From the NCBI RefSeq assembly GCF_004168585.1, contig NZ_PGVH01000007.1:39616-103615 (forward strand): DNA of 64,000 nt, read 5' to 3'. Shown here piece by piece: positions 43,931 through 55,251 of this stretch. The position numbers and the translations under genes are program-made. Under the pieces are notes generated by a model. The model saw nothing but the letters and a program-made list of their open reading frames with translations. It made no database searches and was not told the DNA's origin. The stretch's first letter is position 1, and every line of letters begins with the position of its first letter. This DNA comes from Shewanella sp. OPT22. GTDB taxonomy: Bacteria; Pseudomonadota; Gammaproteobacteria; Enterobacterales; Shewanellaceae.

Positions 43931-45934
43931 CTACACTTTAAATTGATTGATATTATTGGATAATTGCATCGTAGTATTATCAAACTCTTTCACGGTCTTT
44001 GCCAATTGGCCCGCTGACGTTAACGAGTTGTCTGAAAGCCCTCTTACTGCTTCAATATTACTGGCCACTTCTTCCGCTGCGACTGCTTGTTGACTGATCG
44101 CTACAGTAATTTCAGTCGTTTGTTGCTGAATATCATTAATCGCTTGAGTGATGTCTTTTAATGCTATTTCAACTTGTCCAGTCAATGCTTCACCTGATTT
44201 AGCCTGATCCACACTAGTCTCCATCACTTGCTCTGCTTGCAGTGCACTTTGTTGTAGTGTTTCAATAATTTGTTGAATGTTTGTTGTTGAATCCTGAGTT
44301 CTAGAAGCCAATGTTCTTACTTCATCCGCAACAACCGCAAAACCACGACCTTGTTCACCAGCACGTGCAGCTTCAATAGCCGCATTCAAAGCTAAAAGGT
44401 TGGTTTGTTCTGCAATTCCCCTGATGACATTGAGCACTTCGCCAATCTTCTCGCTGCTGCCACGTAGCTCTCGTATCACATCGGCTGCTTCAATCACTTG
44501 CTGAGACATAGTTCGAATACCGTCAGTGGCTAAAGTAACGATTTTCACACCGTCTTCAGCCTGAGTATGAGCATTATCTGCAAGTTCAATCGCATTTTGC
44601 GTAGTTGAAGCCATTTCTTGGCTTGTCTGTGCCATTTCTGTGGCTGACGCTGCTACAGAGTCAATTTGTAGCTTTTGCTGTTTCACAATATCAACAGCAA
44701 CTTCGCATTCTTTATTGGCTTCGACAACACCATGACTCACGTTTGCTGTGAGCTGACCGGTTTGCTTTAACATCGACTGAACTTTTTCAGCAAACAAATT
44801 AAATGCTTTGCCAAGCCTGCCAAGTTGATCTTCTCTATCAAGCTCAATACGTTGAGACAAATCGCCATCACCTTGAGCTATATTTTCCATTGCATCAACC
44901 AATTTTTTTAGTTGAGTTCTGAATGGTAATAGCATCATCCACACCATGGCTGCCACGAGTAAAATGATGCCAACAGCCACTAATGAGGCATTCCATACCA
45001 CTTTTTGTACAGGTGCATCGATCACCGTTTGAGGCAGCATGAAACCAAGGTGCCAGCGCTGTTGAGGGTAATCACTCGAGACATCCATAAAAGATACGCG
45101 CTGTGGTACACCATCAAAAATAACCTCGGCAACACCGGAGTCATTGTTGATCATTGCGCTTTCTAGTGCTGAAAAACCACTACTGTCACTGAATTGAGCA
45201 TCAACTTTACTCAGCATTGAACCAGGAGGAAAGCTGTCATTAAAACCTTTGAAAAAAACCAACTTACCTTCATCTGTCATCAAAAAGGCTTGGCCTTGCT
45301 GCTGATATTTAATGGGTGCTAATAAATGCTGACCAATGGTATCAACTAAGATATCCATGCCACCGATTCCGATCAACTTTCCTTGCTGATCTATAACAAT
45401 GGTTTTAACCGTTGCTGAGATTGAACCATCATTAGCATCAACAGCAGGATCGCTTACATATAATCCATTTTTGTCGATAGACTTTTGCCACCAAGGTCGT
45501 TTATTGGTGTAGTAGTTAGGGTCGCCATCATAGCGCCCCAAAATATCAAAGTACTCGTATGTGTTCGCTGAACCGAAAAACACAGCTTTGATGTCTTTAT
45601 CGCTGTCAGTGAGATACGTAAAATGCTTAATAATTCTGTTGTATTGGGCGTCACCTGATAAGTCTGAGCCTCGTGTATGATATTGACTGAACCAATTCAA
45701 TACGTCTGGCTGAGAAAATAAGGTATGAATGATTTGGCCTTTGGCTTGAAAGTAGTCTTTAACTTCAGTAGCTTTAAGCTCGACCAAACTATGAATATCT
45801 GAATCTATCTGATTACGTGCTCGCTCGCTCTCATGACTCACCAATATACTTGCTACGATTGCCAACATAATGGCAAGAGGGCTTACAATCATAATCACTA
45901 ATTGCAAGCTGAGAGAACGCTTAAACACCCTCAT
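43931..45934 (-). CDS. Methyl-accepting chemotaxis protein
   Basis: A 667-aa transmembrane receptor. One membrane helix lies at ~10-30, a large periplasmic sensor of dCache type follows ([37 protein letters not shown]), then a second helix at ~315-340, a HAMP domain ([27 protein letters not shown]) and the signalling coiled coil. The conserved tip [37 protein letters not shown] is intact. Cache sensors usually bind small molecules such as amino acids or organic acids; the ligand is unknown. It is transcribed alone; other chemotaxis genes are elsewhere. Confidence 0.95.
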   Translation of the reverse strand: MRVFKRSLSLQLVIMIVSPLAIMLAIVASILVSHESERARNQIDSDIHSLVELKATEVKDYFQAKGQIIHTLFSQPDVLNWFSQYHTRGSDLSGDAQYNRIIKHFTYLTDSDKDIKAVFFGSANTYEYFDILGRYDGDPNYYTNKRPWWQKSIDKNGLYVSDPAVDANDGSISATVKTIVIDQQGKLIGIGGMDILVDTIGQHLLAPIKYQQQGQAFLMTDEGKLVFFKGFNDSFPPGSMLSKVDAQFSDSSGFSALESAMINNDSGVAEVIFDGVPQRVSFMDVSSDYPQQRWHLGFMLPQTVIDAPVQKVVWNASLVAVGIILLVAAMVWMMLLPFRTQLKKLVDAMENIAQGDGDLSQRIELDREDQLGRLGKAFNLFAEKVQSMLKQTGQLTANVSHGVVEANKECEVAVDIVKQQKLQIDSVAASATEMAQTSQEMASTTQNAIELADNAHTQAEDGVKIVTLATDGIRTMSQQVIEAADVIRELRGSSEKIGEVLNVIRGIAEQTNLLALNAAIEAARAGEQGRGFAVVADEVRTLASRTQDSTTNIQQIIETLQQSALQAEQVMETSVDQAKSGEALTGQVEIALKDITQAINDIQQQTTEITVAISQQAVAAEEVASNIEAVRGLSDNSLTSAGQLAKTVKEFDNTTMQLSNNINQFKV

Positions 45935-46117
45935 TACGACTTCCTTTTTAATTTTATTATATTGGAATGGTTTATTTTTGATTGTGTAATACTAAAGTGC
46001 AACAGGCATTATTTTAAAAGAATTTTTATATTGCGATTAGACTGCAATGATGAAACATTTCACTGCATAAACATCTATTAGGTAGATAGGTATAAAATTT
46101 AACTACACAATAAAGCA

Positions 46118-47188
46118 CTATGGTATTAGTTCTAACTGTGTAGGTTGATCGCTTTGTTCAGAAGTAACTTGAGCACATAGACCCACTGAAATACCCACGA
46201 GCCGAATTCCTCTTTTTTGACCTCGAGCATAAGCTTCAGCGAGCAACTGCTTAAATAACTTAGGTGATATTTCATCACTTCGTTGCTCTACTGTGGTTTG
46301 TTGAAAGTCAGCAAACTTTAATTTAACCACTTGTTTTTGAATTTGACGCTCTTTAGCACTGCGTTGCACTCTTACCGATAACTCTTTTATTAAACCTACG
46401 AGCACTCCCTCACATTGCTCTAATTGAAATATATCTTGAGCTAATGTTGTTTCCACTCCGACCGATTTACGCTCACGAGAGGACACAATGGCGCGTTCAT
46501 CAATACCAAAGCTTCGTTCTATCAATACCTGTCCAAACTTTCCAAATTTTTGAATCAACCTGTTTTCATCAAATTGTTGAACATCCTCGCATGTCGATAA
46601 CCCCAGTTGAGCTAACTTTTCTTCTGTAACCTTACCCACTCCTGGGATTTTTCGTAGAGACAGCGTTTTAACGAACTCTGTGACTTGCGGAGGCGTGATG
46701 ACAAATTGACCATTAGGTTTATTTAAGTCTGAAGCTACTTTAGCGAGAAATTTCACCGGTGCGATACCTGCAGATGCTGTTAAACCCGTCAATTCGAATA
46801 TTTTGCTACGGATCTCCTCTGCAATAAGAGTCGCTGAACCATGACAATGTGGGCTATCCGTCACATCAAGGTAAGCTTCATCGAGAGAAAGCGGCTCAAT
46901 TAAATCGGTATATTTAGCAAAGACTTCTCTTATTTGCTGTGATACCTGCTTGTAGACTTGCATACGTCCTGGCACTAAAACCAAATCAGGGCAAAGCTTT
47001 AAAGCTTGCTGAGTAGGCATAGCAGAACGGACACCAAATTCACGTGCTGCGTAGTTACAGGTTGAAATCACACCTCTACGTTCCCGGCTACCCCCAACGG
47101 CAAGAGGCTTATCTCTAAATTCAGGAAAATCACGCATTTCTACAGCTGCAAAATAGCAGTCCATATCCACATGTATGATCTTTTTCAT
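46118..47188 (-). CDS. dinB: DNA polymerase IV (Y family)
   Basis: A 356-aa translesion polymerase. The start is ATG 47188, opening [20 protein letters not shown]; the frame runs 47 codons further upstream across the promoter. Catalytic residues are present in [13 protein letters not shown] and [13 protein letters not shown]. HhH-type [13 protein letters not shown] and the little-finger domain follow. The C-terminus ends QPTQLELIP, a likely beta-clamp-binding peptide (QLxL type). A perfect LexA box lies 16 bp before the ATG, so it is SOS-induced. It is divergent from an esterase gene. Confidence 0.96.
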   Translation of the reverse strand: MKKIIHVDMDCYFAAVEMRDFPEFRDKPLAVGGSRERRGVISTCNYAAREFGVRSAMPTQQALKLCPDLVLVPGRMQVYKQVSQQIREVFAKYTDLIEPLSLDEAYLDVTDSPHCHGSATLIAEEIRSKIFELTGLTASAGIAPVKFLAKVASDLNKPNGQFVITPPQVTEFVKTLSLRKIPGVGKVTEEKLAQLGLSTCEDVQQFDENRLIQKFGKFGQVLIERSFGIDERAIVSSRERKSVGVETTLAQDIFQLEQCEGVLVGLIKELSVRVQRSAKERQIQKQVVKLKFADFQQTTVEQRSDEISPKLFKQLLAEAYARGQKRGIRLVGISVGLCAQVTSEQSDQPTQLELIP

Positions 47189-47203
47189 GAAGTACACCAG
47201 TAA

Positions 47204-47219
47204 CTGTATATATAAACAG
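47204..47219 (-). promoter_or_regulatory. LexA (SOS) box
   Basis: CTGT-ATATATAA-ACAG fits the consensus CTGT-N8-ACAG exactly, with A/T-rich flanks as in strong E. coli sites. It lies 16 bp before the dinB ATG and about 130 bp from the divergent esterase. Confidence 0.85.
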
Positions 47220-47346
47220 TATATAATCATGAGACGTAATTTTATAGCTAATTTTTTGGTAATTTTGCTAAATAAAGTAATCCCTAAGCGCAGTAAAAGG
47301 GTAATTGAATAAATAGGATTAACATTCAAACGGATTGAGGCGCAAT

Positions 47347-48165
47347 ATGAAAAGACTACTGCTAATTTTGACTTTATTGATTAATTTAAATGCTAATGCG
47401 GTTGTGATAGATAAAACACCACTGGTGATCGGAGAAACCATTAGCTTTAAATCAAAAGCCCTTAATGAAACTCGCCAGTTTAATGTGTATCTTCCCGTCA
47501 GTTACTTCAAGGCTCAATCAAAACACTACCCTGTGATTTACCTTTTAGATGGCGGGGTGGATGAAGATCTTGTTCATATGAGTGGATTAACTCAATTTTT
47601 ATCTTTCTCTTGGATACACTCAATGCCTGAAGTGATCGTTGTTGGTATTCAGAATGTCGATAGGCGCCGTGATTTCACTTATCCAAGCTCAGATTTAACG
47701 GATCAGAAAGAGCTTCCAACATCCGGTAAATCAAGTACTTTTATTTCGCATCTTAGCAATGAGTTATTCCCTTTAATCGACGATCACTATCGCACAACGA
47801 ACAATAGAACTTTAGTCGGTCAATCCTTGGGAGGATTATTAGCCAGTACCATATTGCATCAGCAACCTAACATGTTCACAAACTACCTGATTGTCAGTCC
47901 AAGCTTATGGTGGGATAAAGAGTCTTTATTGTCTCGGCCTCTGGACTTAAATACCTTTAAAGGAAAAGTATTTATAACGGTGGGCGAAGAAGGACAGATC
48001 ATGAAACGAGTTGCTAAATCACTGTATGAAAAAACACTTCAAGCAGGCTTAAAGTCAAATATGGTGGCCTTTGAGTTTTACCCAACACTAGATCATGGAG
48101 ATGTCCTTCATTTGGGAGCCTATAAAGGGCTCGGCTTCCTTTTTAATAAACCAGAAACTCGATGA
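47347..48165 (+). CDS. Exported esterase of the EstD/IroE-like alpha/beta family
   Basis: A 272-aa exported protein. ATG 47347 is chosen because GAGG lies six bases before and the signal peptide [18 protein letters not shown] follows; a TTG four codons upstream is in frame. It has the 'putative esterase' fold: [31 protein letters not shown], nucleophile elbow [12 protein letters not shown] (Ser), IVSPSLWW and the C-terminal HGDVLH (His). The family includes carboxylesterases and siderophore esterases; no siderophore genes are near, so the substrate is open. Confidence 0.85.
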   Translation: MKRLLLILTLLINLNANAVVIDKTPLVIGETISFKSKALNETRQFNVYLPVSYFKAQSKHYPVIYLLDGGVDEDLVHMSGLTQFLSFSWIHSMPEVIVVGIQNVDRRRDFTYPSSDLTDQKELPTSGKSSTFISHLSNELFPLIDDHYRTTNNRTLVGQSLGGLLASTILHQQPNMFTNYLIVSPSLWWDKESLLSRPLDLNTFKGKVFITVGEEGQIMKRVAKSLYEKTLQAGLKSNMVAFEFYPTLDHGDVLHLGAYKGLGFLFNKPETR

Positions 48166-48190
48166 ATAAACTCAGATAGGAAATAACAAA

Positions 48191-48216
48191 AAAGCGACAT
48201 TAAATGATGTCGCTTT
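48191..48216. terminator. Bidirectional terminator between esterase and nqrM
   Basis: Ten-bp stem AAAGCGACAT/ATGTCGCTTT (48191-48200, 48207-48216) with A-run on one side and T-run on the other, between convergent genes. Confidence 0.8.
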
Positions 48217-48239
48217 TATTGGAGAGTGCAGAGTTGTGG

Positions 48240-48464
48240 TTAAATAATTCTGTTTTTTTCTAACATCTCTTTACGAGCGGCTTCTTTTTCCATGCGACGT
48301 TTACGTCTGTCACAAGGATCATCGCAATCACAGGCTTTTTCAATACCTAATGCACCTAGGCCACCACAACTGCCCTCTACGGCTTTTCTCTTCACAATAT
48401 AGCCAATAGACATCAACAAGAAAAACGTTAATAACACCACAAAAGCGGCAATAAAGGTGCTCAT
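48240..48464 (-). CDS. nqrM: Na+-NQR maturation protein NqrM
   Basis: A 74-aa protein: one N-terminal membrane helix (FIAAFVVLLTFFLLMSIGYIV) and a Cys-rich tail (EGSCGGLGALGIEKACDCDDPCDRRKRR) with the four conserved cysteines. NqrM is needed to insert the Fe centre between NqrD and NqrE. It lies 10 bp after apbE, at the far end of the nqr region, as in Vibrio. Confidence 0.95.
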   Translation of the reverse strand: MSTFIAAFVVLLTFFLLMSIGYIVKRKAVEGSCGGLGALGIEKACDCDDPCDRRKRRMEKEAARKEMLEKNRII

Positions 48465-48474
48465 AAGGACTCCA

Positions 48475-49497
48475 CTACTCTTTTACGTATTTTTTGAAAG
48501 CATCACTGTAATGGACTTTGAATCCATCATCTTGCTTTTCGATGAGCATTATCGCTAAGTTTTGTTTTTTAGCAAGTGCTAACGAATCTTTAACGCCTAA
48601 AACCATCATTGCTGTAGCATAACCATCTGCAACCATACACTCTTTATTGAGTACGGTCACTGATGCTAAGCGGTGCTGCACTGGCATTCCAGTTCTAGGA
48701 TCAATGATATGATTATAGCGTTTACCGTTTTCTTCAAAATAATTTCTGTAGTCACCAGAGGTTGCCATCGCCATATCTCCAGGTGCAATTACTTGCTGAA
48801 CTTTACGCTCATCTGAAGTTGGTTTTTCAATCGCAACTTTCCAACCTGAACCATCCGCTTTCTTACCTTTAACTCTGAGCTCACCACCAATTTCAACAAG
48901 GTACCCTGACACATGATATTTTTCGAATATTGCTGAGACTTTATCAACACCAAAACCTTTGGCAATTGAAGATAAATCGGCATACAAGTCTTTACTGCCT
49001 TTCTCTAAACGCTCTCCATTGATAACAACACCATTTATATTTACACGTTTTCTCGCTGCAGCAACTTGTTCAGTCTTTGGCGCTTCTAATTGTCCCTTAC
49101 GCGGCCCAAAACCCCAAAGGTTAACCAATGGTCCAACCGTGATGTCTAACGCACCATCAGAGATTTTATTTATCTTTTTTGCTTCTTTGATAACAGTTAA
49201 CAAGTCTGGAGACACCTTAATACCTTGACCTTCTTTTAGCCTGTTATAGGTTGATAATTCAGAATCAGGTCTATAGGTCGACATTTGGTCATTCACTTGT
49301 TCAAGTGTTAGCTCTACTTGAGCATGTAAGGTATCAATGTCAGGTGTTTTATCGTTCGGCACATATTTAATGTGATATGTCGTTCCCATGGTACTGCCCT
49401 GCAAAGAAACAGTATCGACATGTTTGCTACAGCCTGAAAGTGCTGTAGCAACAACTATAAAGAAAAACATTTTAAATGCAGACGTTAACTTAACCAT
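48475..49497 (-). CDS. apbE: FAD:protein FMN transferase ApbE
   Basis: A 340-aa lipoprotein-like enzyme. The N-terminus has a signal with lipobox ALSGCSKHV. LQGSTMGTTYHIKY, SIAKGFGVDKV, LVEIGGELRVKGKK and GDMAMATSGDYRNYF are ApbE blocks. It moves FMN from FAD to a Thr in the D-x-(S/T)-G-A-(S/T)-x-T motif of NqrB and NqrC. Both targets are encoded here and carry the motif. It precedes nqrM and is separated from nqrF by an unrelated oxidase gene. Confidence 0.95.
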   Translation of the reverse strand: MVKLTSAFKMFFFIVVATALSGCSKHVDTVSLQGSTMGTTYHIKYVPNDKTPDIDTLHAQVELTLEQVNDQMSTYRPDSELSTYNRLKEGQGIKVSPDLLTVIKEAKKINKISDGALDITVGPLVNLWGFGPRKGQLEAPKTEQVAAARKRVNINGVVINGERLEKGSKDLYADLSSIAKGFGVDKVSAIFEKYHVSGYLVEIGGELRVKGKKADGSGWKVAIEKPTSDERKVQQVIAPGDMAMATSGDYRNYFEENGKRYNHIIDPRTGMPVQHRLASVTVLNKECMVADGYATAMMVLGVKDSLALAKKQNLAIMLIEKQDDGFKVHYSDAFKKYVKE

Positions 49498-49619
49498 TGG
49501 CAGAACTCCTATTGTTCAAGTGCCTTCCTAGTTACTCCTTATTTTAAACCATAAATAATATAGCTGCCTAACTTAAAGTGAACAGCGGTCTAATAAGTCA
49601 CAAGTGTCATCGGATTAAT

Positions 49620-51677
49620 TTACGAGTTTCCAAAAATGATATTATCAAAAGTTGGATTACTGAATAACTGCTGAGTTTCTTCTGTGCTGTATCCACCTTC
49701 CATGGCGATTCGCTCCAACCCTGCTAAAAATAACTGTGTTTGTTCAGAGTAAACACTTGCCATATAATCGATGCCGCTCAGCCCGTTAAACTTAAGCTCA
49801 CGCCATTGCTTGTTCCAATGGGGTCTCACTTGGATAGGGTTTCCTTGACTGTCTTTAACACTGAGCCATTGATTCAGAACAGATTGCATAAATTCAATCC
49901 ATTGTTGTTTGGGTACTTGTAAATTGCCTAAAATTTCAATTGCAAAACATGCCTTGCTTCCATATAAGGGAGAAAGTGCAACTTCCGAACCTCCAGTGAC
50001 TCGAACTTCCATCGTCGTTTGTAATGCCTGCTTGCCTTTGGCTTGAGAGTAAATTAAGGTCATTGCTCGCCACCAAATGTCCCAACCCACAGCCCAATCC
50101 AAACTTCCATCATCCATGGTTGGTATTGCTATGTTCATTTCCATAATAGTCACCGGTATATTATGAATACCTCTTTGGAAATGCATAGCTTCAGAGATAG
50201 GAATACACACTGGTTGATCTGGTTGATAAAAAACTTTGTTTGTAAGCTCAGCAAATAATTTGGCAACTTCTTCTTGTGAAAGAAGCTTGCTCAAAACAGG
50301 AGTGATTAAATAGACAAAATACGTGAGGACATTCTGTTCTAAATCATGCGCTTGAATTGGTGATGGAATGCTATCGTTAAAATCGCCACTGTTATCCCAT
50401 GTATTTACAATTGCATCTTGTTGATAGGGAAAGTAAAAAAACTCTGCATAGTAATTGTTTTCACATATTTTTATAAAGTTATCCTTGGCTTTGATTAAAT
50501 CAGTTGAAGAGGATTTCTGCGGTGCAAAAAAATCTGGAGCATCATCCAGTTTTTTGGGTGGAATAGCACTAAGCATTGGAACTCGCTTTGGCTGAAGTAA
50601 GGCATAAGACAGTTCATCTAAACGAAGGACTAAGGAAGTAACAACACCAATTAAGCCAAAATTGGCGACTATGCTCTTAAGTGTTGCTTTGTCATTAAGC
50701 CAACCTTGAGGAATAGTATATTGAGCTAATTTAAGTTCTTCATAATCACAAACTGTTTGTAATTCGCCATTCGTGTTTATGAACTCAATGGCTACAACTA
50801 AATCAGAAAGTGATTGAGTATTGATTCCTGCACCGTGACATCCTGAGCAACATACAGAACCAAGCGCATTTTCAACAAGAACTACATTATATGGTATTCC
50901 CCAAGCATCTATATCAGGGTCAGATTGTTTACTCTGCCATTGTTCATAACTCCATAGCCGGATATGATTATTATGAACTGCCGAGCCAACTTTACACAAA
51001 TGATGACGCTGTTTGGTTAAGTACGGTTTGCCAATCAGCTCTATCTGTTGAAACTCATTTTCAGGGTCAATTGAAGGGTGCAAACTAGGCTTACCAATAG
51101 CAAGTCGTTTACTTTGCAAGCAAACTAAGAGTTGCGTATTTTCAGAGAAAATATCTGAAAATGAATGCCTGAATTGTGCAACTCTGATTCTTAAATTATT
51201 CTGTTTGGCCTTTTGAACGAGCTCCTTAAGGACTGCAACTTGAGTTATATAGTGTGTTTCACGTGGAGTGTTACTAATCGATTTCCCCCAGTTTTCAAAT
51301 GTCTCATTTTTTGTATCTTTTCTTTCGAGCCATTTAAACTTACGATCTGTTAAGGCTGATATCTGATTAAAGGTACTTATATCGACATCAGTAAACGAAC
51401 TATCCTTCAGTACATTGAGCACAGCATCAGGGTGAGAAAATAGAACTTGCTCAAATAACAGTAATTTATGTTCCGCAACCCAAAGCAAACCATTACTGTT
51501 GATAAAATTAATGAGTTCATCGACTTTATCTTGAGCACTAGTACTTTCGGTTACTCTTAAAAGAGATTTTGCTTGTAGAGAATTTGATAATAATGCAGCT
51601 AATATACTTAATTTAGATGTCGCTGAGAGAAGCTTTCTTCTACTAATTGACTGAAGGTTCTTAGAGTTTTTAGACAT
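49620..51677 (-). CDS. Tat-exported FAD oxidase of the VAO/PCMH family
   Basis: A 685-aa protein. ATG 51677 with AGGTG six bases upstream is the likely start. The N-terminus SISRRKLLSATSKLSILAALLS looks like a twin-arginine signal. The FAD-binding PCMH-type domain is marked by ALGSVCCSGCHGAGINTQSLSDLV, and the C-terminal substrate domain includes WWRAMTLIYSQAKGKQAL and TMEVRVTGGSE. The layout resembles flavin oxidases such as the VAO-type cholesterol oxidases or aldonolactone oxidases, but the substrate is not clear. It lies between nqrF and apbE with about 235 bp to nqrF, which suggests an insertion with its own promoter. Confidence 0.75.
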   Translation of the reverse strand: MSKNSKNLQSISRRKLLSATSKLSILAALLSNSLQAKSLLRVTESTSAQDKVDELINFINSNGLLWVAEHKLLLFEQVLFSHPDAVLNVLKDSSFTDVDISTFNQISALTDRKFKWLERKDTKNETFENWGKSISNTPRETHYITQVAVLKELVQKAKQNNLRIRVAQFRHSFSDIFSENTQLLVCLQSKRLAIGKPSLHPSIDPENEFQQIELIGKPYLTKQRHHLCKVGSAVHNNHIRLWSYEQWQSKQSDPDIDAWGIPYNVVLVENALGSVCCSGCHGAGINTQSLSDLVVAIEFINTNGELQTVCDYEELKLAQYTIPQGWLNDKATLKSIVANFGLIGVVTSLVLRLDELSYALLQPKRVPMLSAIPPKKLDDAPDFFAPQKSSSTDLIKAKDNFIKICENNYYAEFFYFPYQQDAIVNTWDNSGDFNDSIPSPIQAHDLEQNVLTYFVYLITPVLSKLLSQEEVAKLFAELTNKVFYQPDQPVCIPISEAMHFQRGIHNIPVTIMEMNIAIPTMDDGSLDWAVGWDIWWRAMTLIYSQAKGKQALQTTMEVRVTGGSEVALSPLYGSKACFAIEILGNLQVPKQQWIEFMQSVLNQWLSVKDSQGNPIQVRPHWNKQWRELKFNGLSGIDYMASVYSEQTQLFLAGLERIAMEGGYSTEETQQLFSNPTFDNIIFGNS

Positions 51678-51853
51678 TATTTGCACCTAAAAAAGATGAA
51701 CGTCACCTTCCATAGAAACAATAAGCATCTATTTTACATCGACATTTTAGATATCTCTAAGCATGAACGAAAATTAATCTAGCGAACTTATCGTTCATAC
51801 AACAAAGCTACTAATCATTCGAGTTTAGAGAAACACCTTTCTTAGGTTATAAA

Positions 51854-51890
51854 TACAAAAAAGCCGAATGTTGAATCAACATACGGCTTT
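51854..51890 (-). terminator. Terminator of the nqr operon
   Basis: Stem AAAGCCG/CGGCTTT (51860-51866, 51884-51890) extended inward by ATGTTGA/TCAACAT, with a T-tract on the minus strand, 23 bp after nqrF. Confidence 0.8.
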
Positions 51891-51912
51891 TATATTTGTT
51901 ACTTAAGGGTGA

Positions 51913-53139
51913 TTAGCCACCGAAGTCATCTAATAAGATGTTTTCGTCTTCTACACCTAAATCTTTAAGTAGACCAATTACTGCCGCATTCATCATTGGA
52001 GGACCACACATGTAGAACTCACAATCTTCTGGTGCTTCATGATCTTTCAAGTAGTTTTCATAAAGAACGTTATGAATGAAGCCAGTATAACCGTCCCAGT
52101 TGTCCTCTGGTTGAGGATCTGAAAGCGCAACGTGCCAATCAAAGTTATCGTTATCCGCAGCTAAGCCATCGAAATCTTCAACATAGAACATTTCACGCTT
52201 AGAACGTGCACCGTACCAGAATGACATCTTACGATCCGAGTTAAGACGTTTAAGTTGATCGAAGATATGAGAACGCATCGGCGCCATACCAGCACCACCA
52301 CCAACAAATACCATCTCAGCGTCAGTTTCTTTCGCAAAGAATTCACCAAATGGACCTGAAATCGTTACTTTGTCACCCGCTTTTAGGCTCCAAATATACG
52401 ATGACATTTTACCACAAGGTAGGCTTAAATTACGTGGAGGCGGCGTAGCAATACGCACGTTCAACATAATGATGCCTTCTTCTTCTGGGTAGTTCGCCAT
52501 TGAGTATGCACGAATTGTTTCTTCGTCTACTTTTGACTCTAACTTGAAGAAGCCAAAGTGTTCCCAGTCGCCACGGTATTCTGCTGGTACATCAAAATCA
52601 GCATATTTCACATGGTGAGCTGGTGCTTCAATTTGAATATAACCACCTGCACGGAAAGGTACAGACTCACCATCAGGGATGCCAAGCTTAAGCTCTTTAA
52701 TGAATGTAGCTTTGTTATCGTTAGAGATAACATCACATTCCCATTTCTTAATGCCGAAGATTTCTTCGTCAAGTTCGATTTCCATGTCAGTTTTTACATT
52801 TACCTGACATGATAAACGACAACCTTGGCGAGCTTCACCTTTAGTAATGTGATCTAATTCAGTAGGCAGAATATCACCACCACCTGATTTGATGTTCACA
52901 CGGCACTGGCCACATGAGCCACCGCCACCACATGCACTTGAAACAAAGATACCGCTTTCGGCTAATGCACCTAGTAATTTTCCGCCAGCAGCGGTCTTAA
53001 TTGCTTTGTCAGCATCACCGTTGATGCCGATGGTAATATCACCTGACGCAACCAGTTTAGATTTAGCGAATAAAATCACTAAAACTAATACCAGTACGAT
53101 CACAGTGAACATACCTACACCTAAGAAAATAATATCCAT
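51913..53139 (-). CDS. nqrF: Na+-NQR subunit F
   Basis: A 408-aa NADH-oxidising subunit, ATG 53139 behind AGGA. One membrane helix (~3-25) is followed by a [2Fe-2S] ferredoxin domain ([12 protein letters not shown] and the later RLSCQ), then FAD-binding RAYSMANYP and NADH-binding [19 protein letters not shown], ending in [11 protein letters not shown]. Electrons pass NADH to FAD to Fe-S to NqrD/E. It is the last gene of nqrABCDEF. Confidence 0.97.
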   Translation of the reverse strand: MDIIFLGVGMFTVIVLVLVLVILFAKSKLVASGDITIGINGDADKAIKTAAGGKLLGALAESGIFVSSACGGGGSCGQCRVNIKSGGGDILPTELDHITKGEARQGCRLSCQVNVKTDMEIELDEEIFGIKKWECDVISNDNKATFIKELKLGIPDGESVPFRAGGYIQIEAPAHHVKYADFDVPAEYRGDWEHFGFFKLESKVDEETIRAYSMANYPEEEGIIMLNVRIATPPPRNLSLPCGKMSSYIWSLKAGDKVTISGPFGEFFAKETDAEMVFVGGGAGMAPMRSHIFDQLKRLNSDRKMSFWYGARSKREMFYVEDFDGLAADNDNFDWHVALSDPQPEDNWDGYTGFIHNVLYENYLKDHEAPEDCEFYMCGPPMMNAAVIGLLKDLGVEDENILLDDFGG

Positions 53140-53198
53140 CAACTTATCCTTAGAGGGTCCTAATTAAATTGCCCTAAAATACTCTGTCAATGGGCGTG

Positions 53199-53807
53199 TT
53201 ACAGTGACACGCCTGAAAATGACATAAAACCTAAGGCCATAAGACCAGCGGTGATAAAGGTAATACCAAGACCGCGTAAGCCATCTGGTACATCAGCGTA
53301 CTTCATCTTCTCACGGATACCCGCAAGTAACACGATAGCCAGTGCCCAACCGACACCAGAACCGATACCAAATACCACACTTTCACCTAAGTTATAATCA
53401 CGCTCTACCATGAACGATACAGCGCCAAAAATCGCACAGTTCACTGTAATCAGTGGTAGGAAAATACCCAGTGCGTTATACAAAGGTGGGAAATACTTAT
53501 CCAATGCCATTTCCAAAATTTGAACCAATGCTGCAATTACACCAATGAAAGTGATGAATTTCAGGAAGCTCAAATCTGCATCAGGGAAACCAGCCCATGC
53601 AAGTGCACCTGGTGCTAATAAGCCTTGATAAATAATTTGGTTAGCTGGTACTGAGATCGCCAATACCACGATAACTGCAACACCTAAGCCCATCGCCGTT
53701 GTTACTTTCTTAGATACCGCTAGGAAAGTACACATACCAAGGAAGAAGGATAGTGCCATGTTTTCAATGAAAACAGAGCGAATAAACAAACTGATTAAAT
53801 GTTCCAT
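53199..53807 (-). CDS. nqrE: Na+-NQR subunit E
   Basis: A 202-aa inner-membrane protein with six hydrophobic segments, opening [34 protein letters not shown], the NqrE signature. It forms, with NqrD, the membrane core that carries an iron centre and part of the sodium path. It lies 5 bp after nqrD and 59 bp before nqrF. Confidence 0.97.
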   Translation of the reverse strand: MEHLISLFIRSVFIENMALSFFLGMCTFLAVSKKVTTAMGLGVAVIVVLAISVPANQIIYQGLLAPGALAWAGFPDADLSFLKFITFIGVIAALVQILEMALDKYFPPLYNALGIFLPLITVNCAIFGAVSFMVERDYNLGESVVFGIGSGVGWALAIVLLAGIREKMKYADVPDGLRGLGITFITAGLMALGFMSFSGVSL

Positions 53808-53812
53808 TACGC

Positions 53813-54445
53813 TTACCCTTTCGCTTCAACTTGGTCAGGCTTATAAGTACGGATGATCCAAATCAGAATACCGATTAAGAAAAACGCACTTGGTGGAAGA
53901 AGCAGTAGACCATTTGGTTGATACCAACCGCCTTCAGAGATCTTCTTCATGATTTCGATACCGAACAAACTGCCGTTACCAAATAACTCACGAACAAAAC
54001 CTACGCCTAGAAGAATTGCACCGTAACCTAAACCGTTACCGATACCATCCATAAAGCTCATCATTGGCGGAGTCTTCATTGCGTACGCTTCAGCACGACC
54101 CATCACGATACAGTTAGTAATAATCAAACCAACGAATACTGACAGCTGCTTTGCTACATCATAAGCAAACGCTTGCAGTACTTGGTCAACCACGATTACC
54201 AATGACGCAATAATGGTCATTTGTACGATAATACGAACACTGCTCGGGATTTGATTACGGATGATTGAGATAAACAGGTTAGAAAACGCCGTTACCGCAG
54301 TCAATGCTAAGGTCATTACCAACGCCGTTTCCATTTTACTGGTTACAGCTAGAGCACTACATACACCCAATACTTGGAGCGCAATTGGGTTATTACTGAT
54401 AATCGGGCCAGTTAAGACCGATTTAAGTTCTTTAGCATCAGCCAT
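53813..54445 (-). CDS. nqrD: Na+-NQR subunit D
   Basis: A 210-aa inner-membrane protein homologous to NqrE in inverted topology. [30 protein letters not shown] and [21 protein letters not shown] are family blocks, the latter with the conserved Cys. Its ATG overlaps the nqrC stop by one base (TAATG). Confidence 0.97.
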   Translation of the reverse strand: MADAKELKSVLTGPIISNNPIALQVLGVCSALAVTSKMETALVMTLALTAVTAFSNLFISIIRNQIPSSVRIIVQMTIIASLVIVVDQVLQAFAYDVAKQLSVFVGLIITNCIVMGRAEAYAMKTPPMMSFMDGIGNGLGYGAILLGVGFVRELFGNGSLFGIEIMKKISEGGWYQPNGLLLLPPSAFFLIGILIWIIRTYKPDQVEAKG

Positions 54446-55251
54446 TACTTTAACCCTCCTTTACGGGCTTTATCGATAAACTGAGCAAAACCTTCTTTAC
54501 CAAGCCAGAATGTTAGTGAATGCTGAACACCATTACTGGTTAGGGTTGCGCCAGAAAGCGCATCAACACCATGAACTGTTTGAGCTTCAACAGGGTTTTT
54601 AGTTACTTTCATAACAAAGTTACCTTTGTCATCATATAACTTTTTGCCCGTCCACTTAGCAATCCATTTCGGGTTTTGAACTTCACCACCTAGACCTGGC
54701 GTTTCACCAGAGCCTGAGAATTTGTAGTAAACCAAGCTTTCAACTGTGTTCATGTCTGGTTTAAGTGCTAAGAAAGCATACATGGTAGACCAAAGGCCAT
54801 AACCTTTAATTGGTAGAATAACCGTTTCAAGTTTACCTTGCTCACTACGAACTAAGTATACCACGGCGTCATCAGCCACACGCTTAACAGAAGCTATATC
54901 GTGTTCAGGTTTGAAAGAGATCTTTGGATCACGTGCTGCTTTGTCCATATCGAACGCATCAGCTTGTGCTTTTGTTGCATTTGTAAAGTCACCTGTTTTC
55001 AGATTTACAATCTTCGCTGTGATGCGAGCACTGTAGATATCTTCAACTTGTTTTTTAGTCGCATTACTGGTGTCTTTCATTAAGCCTGCTGCAGAAAGGA
55101 TATATTTCTGCTTATCAAAACGTTTATTTTGATCTTGCGTAGGCTTAAGCATAACAGCGGCTGCCGATACTAAAATCGAACAAACCAAACACAGGCCAAC
55201 AACGGTGAATAGCGTTCTTCCAAATGAATCTTTATTTGCTGCGTTAGCCAC
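54445..55251 (-). CDS. nqrC: Na+-NQR subunit C
   Basis: A 268-aa subunit. The start is GTG 55251 with GGAGG seven bases upstream; the frame extends further but overlaps nqrB. One N-terminal membrane helix ([22 protein letters not shown]) precedes a periplasmic FMN domain. The covalent flavin motif [12 protein letters not shown] is intact, with Thr before SN as the ApbE target. It overlaps the nqrB end by eight bases. Confidence 0.96.
   Translation of the reverse strand: MANAANKDSFGRTLFTVVGLCLVCSILVSAAAVMLKPTQDQNKRFDKQKYILSAAGLMKDTSNATKKQVEDIYSARITAKIVNLKTGDFTNATKAQADAFDMDKAARDPKISFKPEHDIASVKRVADDAVVYLVRSEQGKLETVILPIKGYGLWSTMYAFLALKPDMNTVESLVYYKFSGSGETPGLGGEVQNPKWIAKWTGKKLYDDKGNFVMKVTKNPVEAQTVHGVDALSGATLTSNGVQHSLTFWLGKEGFAQFIDKARKGGLK

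Noticed and set aside
47189-47329. Longer DinB starting at 47329
   Set aside because: The extension covers the LexA box and promoter; the family starts with the [10 protein letters not shown] block at 47188.
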